Shown: positions 45,375-54,603 of the stretch, in pieces
Numbering within the stretch: position 1 is the first letter of the stretch
Layout: every line of letters begins with the position of its first letter
Assembly: GCF_010726245.1 (NCBI RefSeq)
Contig: NZ_AP022561.1
Span: forward strand, 5,332,001 to 5,396,000
DNA length: 64,000 nt
From: Mycolicibacterium aichiense
GTDB lineage: Bacteria; Actinomycetota; Actinomycetes; Mycobacteriales; Mycobacteriaceae
Direction: 5' to 3'
Notes under the pieces: model-generated
What the model was told of the DNA's origin: nothing
Databases searched by the model: none
Seen by the model: the letters and a program-made list of their open reading frames with translations, nothing else
Position numbers and translations under genes: made by a program

Positions 45375-45685
45375 CAGCCTCCCCGTGCGATCACGTAGGA
45401 GCCCGCCGCGGCGGCATCTGTCGCGGCGTAACCGGCTGCCGAGTCCCCCACCGCACCGCCGGATCGGGCGAGCTCGGTCGCGCCCTGGGTGGCCGTCGCG
45501 GTGTGCTCGAGTCCCTGGGCGCTGAAGCCTGCTGCTGTCTGCAGCGAGACGGCGTCCGAGCCGGGCGGGAGCACTGCTGTGATCAACGGTGCGGCAGCCG
45601 CGTTCGCGGCGGCCAATCGCGCCGTCAGGGCCGCCACCTGGGCGCTGGCCGCGGCCAGTCCCTCTGGGACAACACGCAGAGTCAT
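45374..45685 (-). CDS. PE5: PE family protein PE5-type
   Basis: A 103-residue PE protein with Pro-Glu at residues 7-8 ([20 protein letters not shown]) and two long Ala-rich helices; the C-terminus GSYVIARGG has the Yxxx(D/E)-like end region less clearly than usual. Only the PE domain is present. ATG 45685 overlaps the eccC3 stop (ATGA), so translation is coupled. Confidence 0.9.
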   Translation of the reverse strand: MTLRVVPEGLAAASAQVAALTARLAAANAAAAPLITAVLPPGSDAVSLQTAAGFSAQGLEHTATATQGATELARSGGAVGDSAAGYAATDAAAAGSYVIARGG

Positions 45686-48600
45686 GACGGGTTCTCCTCT
45701 GGGTAGCGCGCATGAGATGCGCTGTGCGCGAGGGCAAACGGGTTGACAAGTTGGACATGCTCGACACCATCGCTGTCACCGAGCAGCATCGCCCGTCCGG
45801 CGGGGAGTCTGGTGAACCGATGCCCGCGGATCTTGGCACCATCGGCGGGATTGCCCGACAACATCAGCACTGCCGCCTGCAGATCGCTCATGCGGCGCAG
45901 CAGCGGGTTGGTCATCAGCGCATGCGCGGAGCCGCTTGCCCGGCCGGTGACGATCACCCGCAGGCCCAGATCACTTGCAGCGGAGAGCAGTCCGATCAGC
46001 GGCGTCCATGGTCGATGCCCAGCGTACGGTCCGCTCATCGCCGGACCGTCTGGGATCTGGTCGACGTCGTCGATGATCAGGAAGTGGGTGTGCGCCGACG
46101 CGGTGCGGGTGCGGTAGTCCCAGGCCGACAGTTCGCCGGCGGTGAGACCCGCCGGCGGCCTGCGCTGTTCGATCAATGCCGACAGACCCATCACCGCCGG
46201 AGTCACCCGGTCGATGTTCGCGCTGTATTCGTTGTCCGCGAAGAGCGGTTCGTCGACGAGGTGCAGACGACGGTCGAACACGGTGAACGCGACGTCCTCC
46301 GCGCGGGAATTGTCGCGGACGGTGCGGATGAGGTGCCGCAGCAGGGTGGTCTTACCCGACTTGCTGTCGCCGAGCACCATCAGCAGCGGATGCTCGGCGA
46401 AATCGTGGACCACGGCATCGAGATCGAACTCGCGTTGTCCCAGCACCACTCGCTCACCGCCCCGATGCAGGGGGGCCACCACCTGCGGCTCCAGGTCGGC
46501 GGGCAGCAGCCGCACCGCCGGGGCGTGCAGTCCCGGGTGCGCGGCGTTGATCGCCGGAATCCGGGCCAGATCAGGCTCGGCGAACAAGAAGTGCTCCCCC
46601 GCCATAGTCAGTCCACGGCCGGGCTGGTCGTGCGGAACCGATTCGGCGGGCCTGCGCAGGCTGTCGGTGACCCGGACATTGCTGTCCCGCGGGTCCGGCA
46701 GCCGCAGTTCCAGGCGCAACCCGAGCCCGTCGCGCATCGCCAGCGGCACCTCGAGCCAGTTCGGCGTGGTGATGACGACGTGGATACCGTGCGCCAAACC
46801 GGTATTCGCCAGTTCGGTGACGTCAGCCAGCAGCGGGTTCCGGGTGTTGAACTGGTCGGTGTTGTCGCGTCCGAAGGCGTACAGGTTGTCGATCAGCAGG
46901 AACACTTCACCATAGGAGTCGGAGTAGCCATCCTGGTGTCCGGCAGTGCGCTGCCGCGACCGCAGCAGCTGCTCCAGCTCGCCGAACGTGCGCCGGATCC
47001 GCTCCGGTTCCAGCGGTGAGGCCACGCTGCCCACATGGGCCAGGTCTGCCAGGCCGCGCAGTCGTCCGCCGCCGTAGTCCAGGACGTAGAACGTGACGTC
47101 GCGCGGCGAATGCAGCTGCGCCGCCGACAACACAAAGGTCTGCAGCGCCGTCGACTTTCCGGACTTGGCGCCACCGTGGATCACCACATTGCCCGCCGAC
47201 GAGGTGGCGTCGAAAACCAGCGGCTCACGGCGCATCTCGAACGGTAGATCGATCTCTCCCAGCGGCCAGCGCCAGTGCCGCTCAGGCACGGCCGCTCCCG
47301 CGAGTACCTCGTCGAGCGTGATGTCCTCGTCCAGCGGGGGCAGCCACAGTGCCGGTGCCTTCGGACCGTACTGCGCCAGTTGCTCACCGATGGTGGTGAT
47401 CAGCTTGCGCGGCACGGCGGCCGGTGCGATCTCGTGGTCGGACAGCACCACGATGTCCTCGTCGAGTACGGCCGGACCGGCCGTGAACGGCACCGGATCA
47501 GGCGCGGACGGCACCGCGTACGACGTCACCGGGCGCGGTGGGTCGTAGATGCCGTCGACATAGGTGCTGCGGAACTTGATCGGTGCGGCTCCCGGCGAGG
47601 GGACCAGGAAACCGACTCCCTTGTGTTCTCTGCCTGATTCGATGTGATACGCGTCCTCGACGCCGATGACCTGCCGCGAGACCGCGGGGCTGGCCACCTT
47701 GAGACCGATCCGGTACGAGGTGTTCTTGTCGATGTCGCGGATACGACCGATGTCGAGGGTCTGCGACGCGAACAGGATATGAATCCGGAACGAACGCCCC
47801 TTGCGGGCCACGTAGTCGAACAGCTCGGCGTATTCCGGATGCTCGGCCAGCATCAGGGTGAACTCGTCAGCGACGACGAACAGCGTTGGCAGTGGCGGCA
47901 GTTCGATGCCCGCCGCCTCGGCGGCCGGCCGCGCGGCCTCGTACTCGGCGACCGAGCCGAACGCGCTGCCCTGCACGCGACGGCCTGCGTCACGCAGCAG
48001 ACCCTCCCGACGAGCGACCTCACCGCGCAGCGTGTCGGCGAAGCGATCGGCCAGTGACTTCTTCTCCGCCATGTTGGAGATGACGGCAACCACCTGCGGG
48101 AAGTTGCGGAAGATGTCGGCGCCGGCCTCACCCTTGAAGTCCACGTAGATCACGATGAGCCGATCGGCCGAGTGAGTCGTCAACAACGACAACAGGATCG
48201 ACATCAACATCTGTGACTTGCCGGAACCCGTCATGCCGATCATCAGACCGTGTGGACCCATCCCACCTTCGGCCTCGTCTTTGAGATCGAAGTACAGCGG
48301 CACACCGGTCGCGGTGACACCGATCGGCACGCGCAGCTCCTCATCGCGAAGCCGCGGTGCCCACACGTCCGCGATGTCGAGCGCCGACGCATCCGGTATG
48401 CCCATCAATGTGGTGAAGCTCGCACCCCTGGTGGCCGGCGAGCGAAGGCCGGCATGAGTGGGGTTGGAGTCCCATCGCGCCAGGCCGCGCGCCAGATGCA
48501 CGGCGTCGGCAGATGACAACTGATCGGCGTGGGCGACATAGGTCTGCCAGCCATCGCTCTCCCAACGCTCGATCTTCCCGCCGGCAACCCGCAAGATCGG

Positions 48601-49677
48601 CCGCTCCGGATCGGCGTACTGCCCCGGTCGCGGCCCGGAGTGGGCTGCGGCCGTATAGATCACCGTGACGCCGGCCCAACCGGTGGCGAGCACCGAATCC
48701 TCCGGCGTGTGGCCCGGATCGTCGACAACCAACAGCAGATGTCGAAGCGGATCGTCGCCGTCGACGCCGAACAGCGGGCGATTGGCAAGTGCGGGCCCGA
48801 TAGCCGCGATCAGGTCGTCGGTGTTTGCCGCCAGGTACCGAGCGGGTCCGCAGCCATCGAGCTGCCCGGGAATATCGCTGTGCGGCAGCCATTTCAGCCA
48901 GTTCCAGGCAGGTGATTCCAGGTCGGGGCTGGCCAGCGCGACACCCAGGGACGCCGCGTCATGCCAGGTGACGGCCTGAGCGAGCCAAGCCCGCAGCGCG
49001 CCCCTGACCTCGTCGGCGTCGCCGTGGACGGTGATCCGCGACACCGCCGTCACGTCGATTCCCCGAGGGGCGTCACGAACGGTGCGCTGCGTGCCGAGCA
49101 GGGCACGTAACGCGCTGTGTGACACCGGCTCCAGGTCGACCTCGTCAGCGGTGTCCTTGACCCGCAGCGTGGTGGCCAGCGGCACGTCGTGCCGCCCGGC
49201 CCGCAGCACCAAGAAGTCGGGGTCGTGCGGGTCACGCTCCCACTGCCGGCGCGAACCAGGGATGACGGTCAGGGCCGAGGGGTCGGGGTGCGACCACAAC
49301 AGCGCATTGCGTTGTGCGACGGCCTCGGCGCGCACGTTGTCCCGGATGACCGAGAGGTAGCGCAGGTAGTCGGCGCGTTCGGCGTCGACCTCCTCGGTGC
49401 GCATCTTGTTGTCGCTTCCCCGGTACAGGGCGGTGGCGGCGAGCAGCAGGACGAACGGGAAGAACAGCGTCTGAGCCGAGATGAGCTTCATCCCGGTGGC
49501 CACCATCGCGACGATCATGCCGACGATCAGGATGACGATCAGGAACGGCAGCGCGCGGCGAAGCAGCGACGCGGGCACCACGCGCGGCAGCTCGGGGGGC
49601 GGCTCGATGACGATCGCCCCCGTGCTGGTTGGGGGGGCCGGCAACCGCCGTCCGGCCTCGAAGATCAGGCGGCTCAT
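45682..49677 (-). CDS. eccC3: ESX-3 motor ATPase EccC3 (FtsK/SpoIIIE)
   Basis: A 1331-residue FtsK/SpoIIIE-type protein. Two N-terminal helices ([18 protein letters not shown] and [14 protein letters not shown]) are followed by a DUF domain and three ATPase modules with P-loops [10 protein letters not shown] (about residue 485), [12 protein letters not shown] (839) and [13 protein letters not shown] (1107). The module 1 Walker B is [11 protein letters not shown]. EccC recognises the C-terminal signal of Esx dimers and powers export. The gene is one polypeptide here, as in ESX-3 of other species (ESX-1 splits it). The ATG overlaps the eccB3 stop. Confidence 0.93.
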   Translation of the reverse strand: MSRLIFEAGRRLPAPPTSTGAIVIEPPPELPRVVPASLLRRALPFLIVILIVGMIVAMVATGMKLISAQTLFFPFVLLLAATALYRGSDNKMRTEEVDAERADYLRYLSVIRDNVRAEAVAQRNALLWSHPDPSALTVIPGSRRQWERDPHDPDFLVLRAGRHDVPLATTLRVKDTADEVDLEPVSHSALRALLGTQRTVRDAPRGIDVTAVSRITVHGDADEVRGALRAWLAQAVTWHDAASLGVALASPDLESPAWNWLKWLPHSDIPGQLDGCGPARYLAANTDDLIAAIGPALANRPLFGVDGDDPLRHLLLVVDDPGHTPEDSVLATGWAGVTVIYTAAAHSGPRPGQYADPERPILRVAGGKIERWESDGWQTYVAHADQLSSADAVHLARGLARWDSNPTHAGLRSPATRGASFTTLMGIPDASALDIADVWAPRLRDEELRVPIGVTATGVPLYFDLKDEAEGGMGPHGLMIGMTGSGKSQMLMSILLSLLTTHSADRLIVIYVDFKGEAGADIFRNFPQVVAVISNMAEKKSLADRFADTLRGEVARREGLLRDAGRRVQGSAFGSVAEYEAARPAAEAAGIELPPLPTLFVVADEFTLMLAEHPEYAELFDYVARKGRSFRIHILFASQTLDIGRIRDIDKNTSYRIGLKVASPAVSRQVIGVEDAYHIESGREHKGVGFLVPSPGAAPIKFRSTYVDGIYDPPRPVTSYAVPSAPDPVPFTAGPAVLDEDIVVLSDHEIAPAAVPRKLITTIGEQLAQYGPKAPALWLPPLDEDITLDEVLAGAAVPERHWRWPLGEIDLPFEMRREPLVFDATSSAGNVVIHGGAKSGKSTALQTFVLSAAQLHSPRDVTFYVLDYGGGRLRGLADLAHVGSVASPLEPERIRRTFGELEQLLRSRQRTAGHQDGYSDSYGEVFLLIDNLYAFGRDNTDQFNTRNPLLADVTELANTGLAHGIHVVITTPNWLEVPLAMRDGLGLRLELRLPDPRDSNVRVTDSLRRPAESVPHDQPGRGLTMAGEHFLFAEPDLARIPAINAAHPGLHAPAVRLLPADLEPQVVAPLHRGGERVVLGQREFDLDAVVHDFAEHPLLMVLGDSKSGKTTLLRHLIRTVRDNSRAEDVAFTVFDRRLHLVDEPLFADNEYSANIDRVTPAVMGLSALIEQRRPPAGLTAGELSAWDYRTRTASAHTHFLIIDDVDQIPDGPAMSGPYAGHRPWTPLIGLLSAASDLGLRVIVTGRASGSAHALMTNPLLRRMSDLQAAVLMLSGNPADGAKIRGHRFTRLPAGRAMLLGDSDGVEHVQLVNPFALAHSASHARYPEENPS

Positions 49678-51200
49678 CGGTTCTCCTGCTGGACTACGGG
49701 CCGGACGGCGTCATATGCGACGAGAGCGTCGGCTTGGGACAAGGCCGGACCTGGGGCGAAAAGTGTCAGCACCGACCACGGGATCGGCATTGGCGGTTCA
49801 GACAGACCCAGTGCGGCGACGGTCTTTTCACCTGCTTTGGGATCGCCGCCGATTCCGTACCGGACGCCGGTGTCGGACACCCAGAACAGTGATCCCGCCG
49901 GTGGCGACGCCGGCTGCTGGCCGACGGTTTGGACAAAGTAGCCGCGCCCGGGCGGCAGCACGACTCTGGTCGCTGTGCCGGGATCGGTGCCGCCGACGAG
50001 GTCGACCGATTGCGTTCCGCCCGCGACCGGCAGGACCGATCCGGACAGCAATATCGTCGAACTTGTTGCGGCACCGTCGATCTTGGACCACTGCGCGCAG
50101 GTCACCGGCTCGGTCGTGGCGTCGACCAGCTTGATCGGCGCGGACGGGAAGGCCGACACATCGAGCATCGACGAGACCGGCAGGCGGGCGATGTCGTCGG
50201 CGCCGAGTTGCGGCGGCTGCGCCAGCCCGTAGGAGTTGGCGTTGCGCAACGCCGCCGCCAAGACCGTGCTGATCGGCTGAAGCCCGTCCGGCAGCACCGC
50301 ATAGTTCAGCGGGGTGCCGTCGTTGCGGTAGGCGATCACCACCGCGCCGATCGGGGCGGGCGCAGGAAGCGGATAACCGGCCGGCGAACCTGCCTCGGGG
50401 ATCTGCGGGATCCGCAGTGCCGGCGCCTCCGGGATCGCATTGAACAGACCTGGCGCAATGGACCGCGGGGTGGGGGTTGCGGCGGGCAAGCCGAGCGCGT
50501 CGGTGACGGCGCGGTCGGCGAGGTCGATGGCGCTGCGCCGGCCGTCCCAGAGCAGCCAGGTCCCGTCTGAGCCGCCGACCAGCACGCCCCTGCCCTCGCC
50601 CAGCTTGCCGGCGCGGGCACCGCCGCGTTCCACCTGTCCGGCGATCACGGTGACCCCGGACTGATCCGATCCGGCGGTGGTGTCACACACCGCCCAGTGT
50701 GCGTCGCGAGAGGTGTTCTGCACCATGCGTTCCGGAGCACCGGGGATGCCGATCAGGCTGCCTCGGGCGAACTTGTCCAGCTGCTCACCGCTGACCGTGG
50801 TGGGATCCACCGCCCGCCCCACGGCGAGTCGCGCGGACGTCAGGTTGAGCACCGGATGCAGCCGGTCACCGAGGCGCACATAGAGCGCGGCGGTGGAGCG
50901 GTCGGCCAGCACCGGGTCGCTGCCCGGCACACCGCCGGGGCGCAGCACCGAGAAGACGAAGCAGCCGAGCAGGGCGGTCACGACCAGAAGGACGCCCATC
51001 AGCACCGCGCGCGACTGGCTGCGCAACGGATCCACCAGCATCCGGGTGTCGTGCAGCGCAAGTCCGGATGCGATGCGGCGCATGACGAATCGCCAGCCCG
51101 TCACCTGATGGCGAGTGATGAAGCCGCGCCGGTACGTGACCTGCTCGGCGTTGTCGTTCGCTGGTGTACGCGACGAGAAGGACCGTCTTTCGTCGCTCAT
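49674..51200 (-). CDS. eccB3: ESX-3 membrane complex protein EccB3
   Basis: A 508-residue protein with a cytoplasmic N-terminus ([34 protein letters not shown]), a single membrane helix ([22 protein letters not shown], residues about 65-86) and a large periplasmic domain with repeats and a Cys pair (WAVCDTT, VTCAQW). This is the standard EccB architecture. The ATG overlaps the eccA3 stop by 4 bp. Confidence 0.92.
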   Translation of the reverse strand: MSDERRSFSSRTPANDNAEQVTYRRGFITRHQVTGWRFVMRRIASGLALHDTRMLVDPLRSQSRAVLMGVLLVVTALLGCFVFSVLRPGGVPGSDPVLADRSTAALYVRLGDRLHPVLNLTSARLAVGRAVDPTTVSGEQLDKFARGSLIGIPGAPERMVQNTSRDAHWAVCDTTAGSDQSGVTVIAGQVERGGARAGKLGEGRGVLVGGSDGTWLLWDGRRSAIDLADRAVTDALGLPAATPTPRSIAPGLFNAIPEAPALRIPQIPEAGSPAGYPLPAPAPIGAVVIAYRNDGTPLNYAVLPDGLQPISTVLAAALRNANSYGLAQPPQLGADDIARLPVSSMLDVSAFPSAPIKLVDATTEPVTCAQWSKIDGAATSSTILLSGSVLPVAGGTQSVDLVGGTDPGTATRVVLPPGRGYFVQTVGQQPASPPAGSLFWVSDTGVRYGIGGDPKAGEKTVAALGLSEPPMPIPWSVLTLFAPGPALSQADALVAYDAVRPVVQQENR

Positions 51201-53038
51201 GATGGGTCAGGCACCGTAAGGCCGAGCCCACCCAGCAGCGGCACGACCGAGGCACGGACATCGGCGGCGGTGATCGTCATCAGCTGCTCATCGGTGAAGT
51301 CAGCGCCGGCCAGATCTGTGTGGTCCAACCTGAATTCTCTTTCCTCCTCGGACCGTTCGACCACATTGCGGACGAAGCGCCCGTTGCCGGCGATGTCGAG
51401 GCTGCGCCGCGCCACGCCGTTCGAGTCGGGCGTCGACGAATCGGCCAGCCGGCCGAACAGCTCCTCGAGATGATGCAGGGCAGCGGGCTCGAAGACGCTG
51501 TCCCGGTTGGCGGCCATCGCGACCGCGATCTCCACGAGTTCGGCCGCCGAGTAGGACGGGAAGACGATGCTGCGGGTGAACCGGGACCGGAGGCCTTCGT
51601 TGGTGTCCAGGAACCGATCGAGGTCGGCGCGATAGCCCGCGATGATGACCACGAGGCGATCGCGGTCGTTCTCCATCCGCGCCAGCAGGGTGTCGATGGC
51701 AACCAGACCGAAGTCGTTCTTCGCGCCGGTCGCGACCAAGGCGTAGGCCTCATCGAGAAAGAGCACGCCGTCGAGGGCACTGTCGATGAGGGCGTTGGTC
51801 TTCGCTTCGGTCTCGCCGATGTGCTGACCGATCATGTCCGCGCGGTGCACCTCACGGACATTCTCCCGCTTGAGCAGGCCGAGACCGCAGTAGATCTTGG
51901 CGACGACGCGCGCGATCGTCGTCTTGCCGGTGCCGGGCGGGCCGGCGAACACCAGGTGGTGGGTGCGTTGAGCCACGGCCAACCCGCGCTCCTCGCGCCG
52001 CAACGCCATCGCCACCGAGCTTTTCAGCCTCGAAACCTGGTTCTTCACCTCGTCGAGGCCGATGAACTCGCCGAGCTCGCGTTCGGCCTCGTCGAGAAGC
52101 GCGGCCTTCCGCTCGCGGGCCTCCGGGTCGATGAAATCGTCTGCGGTGGGCTCGGTTTCGACATCCCACGGGTCGGTGCGGGCTTCGATGCGCGCCGCGG
52201 TGGTGGTGACAACGCCGAACGTCGGGTCGGACAGTGCATGCTCGACCTCCTCGTTGTTCGGGTTGGCGGCATACAGATCCTGCAAGACGTCGGCGGCGGT
52301 GTCCTCGTCGCCGTAGGCGCGCAGAGCCAACGCCTTGACCAGGCCACCATCCACCGCTGCGACGGCGACCGGGCCGTCGGGCTCCTCGAGATAGGACAAC
52401 GCGGGGGCGAACATCCCGAGCCGGGCAAGTGCAACACCGAGCGCCACCTTCGCGGCGTGCGCGAAGAAGGGGTCCAGCCCGGTGTCGTTGACCACCGGCG
52501 TCAGCAGCTTGACGACATCCGACCAGCGCTGCGCGCGCGACCGCAGCGCCACGTCGACCCAGCGCGCCTCATGCCACTGTGGATGGCGGGAGCGGATCTC
52601 GCCGATGATCTCGGCGGCGGCATGGAACGCACCGTCGGTCGCCAGCGCGGCGGCATGGGCGAGGCGGAAGTCGTCGATGGTGGTCGCGCGAAATCGCAGG
52701 TACAGCCCGGTGTCGTAGTCGAACCCCAACGCCCCGGCAGGCAGCTCGATGCGCCGCTGCAGCACGCCGGCCGTGTCGGCCGTGCGGACGACTGCGGCCA
52801 GCACCTCCAGCGAGTCCGCCCCGCCTGCTGCTGCCAGTCCGGTCCACGCGTCGCACTGATCGTGGGCCACCCGGGTCAGTTCGGTGAACGCGCGGTGCGC
52901 GGCCGGCATGTCGGCGGGGCGGCGCCGGTCGTACACCGGCAGGCCCAGCGCCTTGCAGCAGGTGGCGAATCGGCTCACCACATCCGCATCCACGCGCGTA
53001 ACCCGCGCGTGCGTCACTACACCGTTGTTCATGCGCAT
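51197..53038 (-). CDS. eccA3: ESX-3 AAA+ ATPase EccA3
   Basis: A 613-residue protein from ATG 53038 (or ATG 53032). The N-terminal 280 residues form a TPR-like domain (AHAAKVALGVALARLGMF, LVKALALRAYGDEDTAADVLQDLYAANPNNEE). The C-terminal CbxX/CfqX AAA+ module has Walker A FAGPPGTGKTTIARVVAKIY (about residue 369), Walker B GVLFLDEAYAL (428) and the RSRFTRSIVFPSY arginine-finger region. It is the cytosolic recycling ATPase for chaperone-substrate pairs. It is the first ESX-3 gene, behind the iron box. Confidence 0.92.
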   Translation of the reverse strand: MRMNNGVVTHARVTRVDADVVSRFATCCKALGLPVYDRRRPADMPAAHRAFTELTRVAHDQCDAWTGLAAAGGADSLEVLAAVVRTADTAGVLQRRIELPAGALGFDYDTGLYLRFRATTIDDFRLAHAAALATDGAFHAAAEIIGEIRSRHPQWHEARWVDVALRSRAQRWSDVVKLLTPVVNDTGLDPFFAHAAKVALGVALARLGMFAPALSYLEEPDGPVAVAAVDGGLVKALALRAYGDEDTAADVLQDLYAANPNNEEVEHALSDPTFGVVTTTAARIEARTDPWDVETEPTADDFIDPEARERKAALLDEAERELGEFIGLDEVKNQVSRLKSSVAMALRREERGLAVAQRTHHLVFAGPPGTGKTTIARVVAKIYCGLGLLKRENVREVHRADMIGQHIGETEAKTNALIDSALDGVLFLDEAYALVATGAKNDFGLVAIDTLLARMENDRDRLVVIIAGYRADLDRFLDTNEGLRSRFTRSIVFPSYSAAELVEIAVAMAANRDSVFEPAALHHLEELFGRLADSSTPDSNGVARRSLDIAGNGRFVRNVVERSEEEREFRLDHTDLAGADFTDEQLMTITAADVRASVVPLLGGLGLTVPDPS

Positions 53039-53074
53039 CGTCTCGGGGTGGCGGTCGAACCCGGCCCCGCCTCC

Positions 53075-53093
53075 TTAGGTTTGCCTAACCAAT
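53075..53093. promoter_or_regulatory. IdeR-type iron box upstream of eccA3
   Basis: TTAGGTTTGCCTAACCAAT (53075-53093) matches the mycobacterial iron box TWAGGTWAGSCTWACCTWA at all but two positions. It is palindromic and centred about 46 bp upstream of the eccA3 ATG. IdeR with Fe2+ would repress ESX-3 here, as known for M. tuberculosis and M. smegmatis ESX-3. It lies downstream of mbtH, so ESX-3 has its own iron-controlled promoter besides any read-through from the mbt genes. Confidence 0.8.
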
Positions 53094-53100
53094 GTAAGGA

Positions 53101-53122
53101 GAAGTTAGCATTGCATAACTTC
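53101..53122. promoter_or_regulatory. Unassigned palindrome next to the iron box
   Basis: GAAGTTA (53101-53107) and TAACTTC (53116-53122) are exact inverted arms around an 8-base spacer. It covers the stop codon of mbtH and begins 8 bp after the iron box. The spacing and sequence do not match the iron box. The metal regulator Zur, which controls ESX-3 in M. tuberculosis, would be a candidate, but the sequence is not close to the Zur sites I remember. Confidence 0.4.
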
Positions 53123-53333
53123 ACTGTCGAGTCGCTGAGCGCAGGCTCTTCGGCCGGATATCCGACCAGTTCTGCTCGACGAACTCCGCACAGTCCGCCC
53201 GGCTCGCTACGCCGAACGCGATCTCCCAGCCGCTGGGGATGTCGGCGAACGCCGGCCACAGGCTGTGCTGTTCCTCGTCGTTGACCAGGACATAGAAGCG
53301 GCCGTCCTCGTCGTCAAATGGATTGGTACTCAA
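53121..53333 (-). CDS. mbtH: MbtH-like NRPS accessory protein
   Basis: A 70-residue protein, MSTNPFDDEDGRFYVLVNDEEQ in its first part, then HSLWPAFADIPSGW and NWSDIRPKSLR. The motifs NxEEQHSLWP and GW and the S-x-x-x-NW-D-x-RP ending define the family. MbtH-like proteins bind and activate adenylation domains of the cognate NRPS. It is closest, in my memory, to MbtH of M. tuberculosis. It overlaps the 3' end of mbtG by 20 bp. Confidence 0.93.
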   Translation of the reverse strand: MSTNPFDDEDGRFYVLVNDEEQHSLWPAFADIPSGWEIAFGVASRADCAEFVEQNWSDIRPKSLRSATRQ

Positions 53334-54603
53334 CGTTCCTCCCGTTCGTGTGGGTCAACTGCGCGCCGGGGCGGGCGCCGAGGATGCGATCCGACAGCAG
53401 CCCCAGGCAGCTCAGGTTGGGAAAACCGGGACCCTGGTTGAGCCCGGACAGGTTGGGCAAGAACAGCTTCGGCGACACTCCGCTCAACGCAAGATCGTCG
53501 CCGATCGCCCGCTGCAATCGGTCGCTGGTCAGCGGTCCGTTCAGCCTGACCTCGAGCAGGTCGAGAGCGTCCTGCGTCAGCAGCGGCAGAAACCACAGCG
53601 AGTCGGCGCCCGAGCCGTCGATGACGAGGTCGAATCCGTGCACCGTCTCCAGCCGCTCACCGTGCCGGTCGGTGTGCAGCGTGATGCGGATCCGACCGTC
53701 GGCGGCGACCCCGTGCGCCACCCGGCCGCGCAGATGCCGGATCCGGTCGTCGGCGAGCAGCGAATCCTGAACGCGCGCAGAGAAAACCCCGCGATCGGTG
53801 CGGGCCATCACATCACGCCGCTCGGCCGGGGTCAGTCCGACCCAGTCTGTCGGGTCGCTGAACATCCGGTTCTCGAAGAAGCTCTCACCCCGGGTGAACA
53901 GCGTCGCCTGCGGCGAGATCACTGTAATCGTGGACACCCGGTGCCCGAACAGCTCGTTGAGCATCGACGCAGCGGTCTCACCACCGCCGACCACCGCGAC
54001 CCGCTCGGCATCGATCCGTTCTTTCGATGCCGACAACTCCCAGAATTGGGCGATCGAAAGGACCTGCGGATGGCCGGGTAGCACCGAGCGACCCGGCTGT
54101 CCGGGGCCGGTGATCATCACCGCGTCTGCCTCGACCGTGCCGCCGCCGGTGTGCAGCACCCACGACTGGCCGTCGAGAGAAATCCGGATGACCTCGCCGT
54201 CAACGACATTCAGCGCCACCGCGTCGGCCACCCAGCGCAGATAGTTCGCCCAGGTCTCATGGGTCGGCGCAGGCTTGCCGCGGTCGACCCACTCCGCGAA
54301 GCGTCCGGTGCCCACCAGGAAGGACTGCCAGCTCAGCCGCATCATCCGCTGGTCGAGTTCGCCGTTGCGGCCCGGCAAAATCATCGACCGGTACGGGAAA
54401 CCGACGTCCTTCTCCGGGCTGGTTCCCAGCCGGTGCTGGCCGTCGGTCCACCCACCGCCGGCGCGCCAGTTCGCCGCGACCGCCGTGCGCTCGACAGCCA
54501 CGATCTCCGGTGTGGTGACGCCCATCTCGCGCAGCATCGCCGCCTTCGCGGCCACCGCCACCGCCTTGGCTCCGGCGCCGAGAACAGCCAGCCGCCGTAT
54601 CAC
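53314..54603 (-). CDS. mbtG: Lysine N6-hydroxylase MbtG
   Basis: Start at GTG 54603, whose GTGA overlaps the NRPS stop; the frame further upstream lies within that gene. The 429-residue flavin enzyme (MbtG of M. tuberculosis is 431) has an FAD motif LAVLGAGAKAVAVAAKA, the family block GGWTDGQHRLGTSPEKDVGFPYRS, a second nucleotide-binding motif RVAVVGGGETAASMLNELF and a C-terminal PGFPNLSCLGLLSDR. It hydroxylates the side-chain amine of lysine, giving the hydroxamate that binds iron in mycobactin. An ornithine hydroxylase is the alternative; the overall sequence is far more MbtG-like. Confidence 0.93.
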   Translation of the reverse strand: MIRRLAVLGAGAKAVAVAAKAAMLREMGVTTPEIVAVERTAVAANWRAGGGWTDGQHRLGTSPEKDVGFPYRSMILPGRNGELDQRMMRLSWQSFLVGTGRFAEWVDRGKPAPTHETWANYLRWVADAVALNVVDGEVIRISLDGQSWVLHTGGGTVEADAVMITGPGQPGRSVLPGHPQVLSIAQFWELSASKERIDAERVAVVGGGETAASMLNELFGHRVSTITVISPQATLFTRGESFFENRMFSDPTDWVGLTPAERRDVMARTDRGVFSARVQDSLLADDRIRHLRGRVAHGVAADGRIRITLHTDRHGERLETVHGFDLVIDGSGADSLWFLPLLTQDALDLLEVRLNGPLTSDRLQRAIGDDLALSGVSPKLFLPNLSGLNQGPGFPNLSCLGLLSDRILGARPGAQLTHTNGRNVEYQSI

